A DNA stretch of 64,000 nt, taken from assembly GCF_001905595.1 (NCBI RefSeq), contig NZ_LIXI01000005.1, forward strand, positions 1 to 64,000, in the 5' to 3' direction. This document shows, in pieces, positions 62,490 to 64,000 of the stretch. The notes below the pieces were generated by a model. That model saw only the letters and a program-made list of their open reading frames with translations, searched no databases and had not been told where the DNA came from. The position numbers and the translations under genes are program-made. Origin of the DNA: Streptomyces sp. CB00316. Its GTDB lineage: Bacteria; Actinomycetota; Actinomycetes; Streptomycetales; Streptomycetaceae. Position 1 is the first letter of the stretch. The number at the start of each line of letters is the position of its first letter.

Positions 62490-62505
62490 CTGCAGGAAAC
62501 TGCAT
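62490..62505 (-). promoter_or_regulatory. TGCA-N6-TGCA box upstream of the UbiB-type kinase
   Basis: TGCA 62491-62494 and 62501-62504, period 10 (CTGCAGGAAACTGCAT). Closely similar to the box at 8642: both read CCCTGCA, then five bases, then CTGCA. It lies about 160 nt before the kinase start, and is the rightmost copy found. Confidence 0.6.
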
Positions 62506-62770
62506 AAACCTGGCGGAGAGGCTCGCGACAGCACCATGAACTGCGGGAAGCAACGGGAATGACGGGTCTCGGCCGGACCCGCGGTGTCGTGCGGCGGTGT
62601 TCGGCGCCGGGCTGTGCCCGCGAACGCGTCGGCTCATGGAGCGGGGAAGCGGCCATGGAACGAACCGGCACCCACGGGGCGCATGCCGCCTTGTCCGGAC
62701 TCACAGTCGCCCTTCCGGGAAGGGGGGAATCGCACCTGGGGCGGCTGGCCTGTTGTTCCCCTTACCCGGT

Positions 62771-62820
62771 CACAAGCTGACAGAAACTAGCTCCACCGTG
62801 GCACCAAGCTGTCGAAAATG
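62771..62820 (+). repeat. Imperfect direct repeat upstream of the regulator gene
   Basis: cacaagctgacagaaac (62771-62787) and caccaagctgtcgaaaat (from 62802) share AAGCTGNCNGAAA-like sequence with a 32-nt period, about three helical turns. It could be an operator for the downstream regulator gene. Confidence 0.4.
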
Positions 62821-62916
62821 AACCACAGAACCGTCAACGGTGAGGCCCGCGACCTAGTTTGAGGTTCACGAAACGGGCTGAATCCAGCCTGTGTGGGGAA
62901 CTGCCGAGAGGTTGAC

Positions 62917-63870
62917 GTGGCGGACGCTGGGATCGGTTTGGACGTGCGGTCGGAACTCCTTTATCGGAAGCTGCTCCTGAGGTCGGCATGGCGGACGGGG
63001 GATCTGGCCCAGAACCTGGGATGGCCGGCCGACCAGGTGCTGCGAGTGCTCGAAGACCTGCGGGTGGAGGGCCTGGCCAGCGTCTCTGGCGATGACGGCG
63101 CCCTCTTCCGTGCCGTCGAGCCGTGCATCGCCCTGCCGGCTCTGCTGGCCTTGCGGATGCGTGAGGGACGATCGCCGCAACCCTGTCCGGTGCAGATCGG
63201 CCGGTTCATCGCCCTGCGCGAGCAGATGGAACGGTTCGCGGATCCGACCGACGGAGGCGACGGCCGTCATGATGTTTCGGCCATGATCGAGCGCATGGTC
63301 GCCAAGGTAGAACGCGATGTGGTCCTCCTCGTCCCCGGGCACCGCGAGGGCGGCTACGAGTTCTCCCGGCCGGTCGCCGACATGGTGCTGCGGCGGGGTG
63401 CGCGACTGCGTTCGGTGTGGGCGGCCTCGGTGCTGCAGGCACCGGCCGCCATGGCTCATGCCCAGTGGCTGACGCAGGAGGGCGCGGCACTGCGTTCGGT
63501 CGGTGCGGTGCCGCCGCGTGCGGTGATCATGGACGGTGAGGTCGCCGTGGTCGTCGACGAGACCGAAGGCGCCCGCGTCGTGCGTTCCCCCGCGGAGCTG
63601 GAGAGGCTGTCCGCCCTGGCCCACCGGTTCTGGGACCGGGGGGCGACCGTGCGGCACACGGGCCGTCAGCCGGGGGCCACGACGCGCCGCCCGCGCTCGG
63701 AGGTCGTCCTGCGTCTGCTGTCCGAAGGTCTCACCGACGACGCGATAGCCCGCCGCCTGGGATGCAGCGTCCGAACGGTGCGCAACGACGTCGCCTCCGC
63801 CATGGTGGCCCTCGACGCCCGGAGCCGCTTCCAGGCAGGGGCCCGGGCCATGCAGGTCGGCCTGATCTGA
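62917..63870 (+). CDS. LuxR-type transcriptional regulator with N-terminal winged helix
   Basis: A 317-residue regulator. The C-terminal part (about 255-305) is a LuxR-type helix-turn-helix: EVVLRLLSEGLTDDAIARRLGCSVRTVRNDVASAMVAL. The N-terminal part looks like a winged helix (YRKLLLRSAWRTGDLAQNLGWPADQVLRVLEDLRVEGLASV), and the middle has a PLD-like/TrmB-effector pattern (VLLVPGHREGGYEFSRPVADMVLRRGARLRSVW). It lacks the P-loop of LAL regulators. The start is GTG 62917 with gagagg 5 nt upstream; an in-frame GTG at 62893 is less likely. It is the only regulator in the window, so it is the leading candidate for binding the TGCA boxes. None was seen before its own gene. Confidence 0.9.
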   Translation: MADAGIGLDVRSELLYRKLLLRSAWRTGDLAQNLGWPADQVLRVLEDLRVEGLASVSGDDGALFRAVEPCIALPALLALRMREGRSPQPCPVQIGRFIALREQMERFADPTDGGDGRHDVSAMIERMVAKVERDVVLLVPGHREGGYEFSRPVADMVLRRGARLRSVWAASVLQAPAAMAHAQWLTQEGAALRSVGAVPPRAVIMDGEVAVVVDETEGARVVRSPAELERLSALAHRFWDRGATVRHTGRQPGATTRRPRSEVVLRLLSEGLTDDAIARRLGCSVRTVRNDVASAMVALDARSRFQAGARAMQVGLI

Positions 63871-64000
63871 CAGCCCGCCCGCGCCCCGTTGAGGAAGCGT
63901 CGGGCCCGCACGTGCGGGAACTCACCGCACCTCGCACCGGCGTCCCCTCTCCGGCGGGCGGGGCACCATTTGCTCCTCGGTGTCGCGCGGCCCTCCCGAT

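Larger units (their letters stand above)
62331..62916. other. Intergenic region between UbiB-type kinase and regulator
   Basis: 586 nt without a convincing gene. It contains one perfect TGCA box (62491-62504) and an imperfect direct repeat at 62771-62820. Several short overlapping ORFs at 62559-62821 have no family features and no ribosome-binding support. Confidence 0.6.

Noticed and set aside
62559..62821. Three overlapping short plus-strand ORFs before the regulator
   Set aside because: No ribosome-binding sites, no recognisable sequence, and all three frames are open at once, as expected by chance in this composition.
63871..64000. Terminator or new gene after the regulator
   Set aside because: Only a short palindrome (ccgcacgtgcgg) is present; no stem with a T tract and no convincing start before the window ends.

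Overview
The window is high-GC actinobacterial DNA, almost certainly Streptomyces: strong GC bias at third codon positions, GTG starts, and ATGA/GTGA/TGATG gene overlaps. From about 1.7 kb to about 62.5 kb it holds one complete-looking biosynthetic locus for a cinnamoyl-capped nonribosomal lipodepsipeptide. Left of it lie the end of an acyl-CoA carboxylase beta-subunit gene and its epsilon subunit; right of it a LuxR-type regulator gene.

Layout: MMPL exporter (1.8-4.0 kb); MbtH-like protein and type II thioesterase (4.3-5.3 kb); an unknown membrane protein (5.4-6.3 kb, minus); a ketosynthase plus a catalytically degenerate partner (6.4-8.5 kb, minus), divergent from an ACP, three DsrE-like proteins and a fused dehydratase (8.8-11.2 kb); P450, ferredoxin and a Cys-nucleophile alpha/beta-hydrolase (11.2-13.6 kb, minus); three large NRPS genes (13.9-38.2 kb); thioesterase, SDR, two trans-acting adenylation proteins and a ferredoxin reductase (38.3-45.9 kb); hydrolase, hotdog protein, isomerase, phytoene-desaturase-like oxidase and ACP (46.2-51.0 kb); two ketosynthases, two degenerate ketosynthases, ACP, two half-dehydratases, ketoreductase and a YbaK-like protein (51.2-58.2 kb); an ABC exporter (58.4-60.3 kb); a UbiB/ABC1 kinase (60.4-62.3 kb, minus); and the LuxR-type regulator (62.9-63.9 kb).

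Working model: the type II-like KS/ACP/KR/DH set builds a highly reduced polyene. The isomerase and the desaturase-like oxidase convert it to an alkenyl-cinnamoyl group, which the starter C domain of NRPS1 puts on Thr. Binding pockets read by eye give Thr - N-methyl-Tyr (embedded methyltransferase) - aliphatic residue - D-Phe (E domain) - module without A - module with a wrecked A - Ser-TE. Two separate A-T proteins with Thr and Asn pockets fill the two missing activities. The order Thr, NMe-Tyr, X, D-Phe, Thr, Asn, Ser matches the tachykinin antagonist WS9326A, in which a P450 dehydrogenates N-methyl-Tyr; the P450/ferredoxin/reductase genes fit this. So the core pathway is probably a known type rather than new chemistry.

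Less expected is a shared operator-like element, TGCA-N6-TGCA or close variants with an exact 10-nt period. I found it in nine sites, all in the promoter regions of the locus, from mmpL to the UbiB kinase gene. It may define the regulon of the LuxR-type protein. Other points worth a look are the DsrE trio, three intact KS genes next to three degenerate ones, the decayed copy of a Ser A domain inside NRPS3, a Cys-nucleophile hydrolase that could shuttle aminoacyl groups, and a mycofactocin-type SDR.
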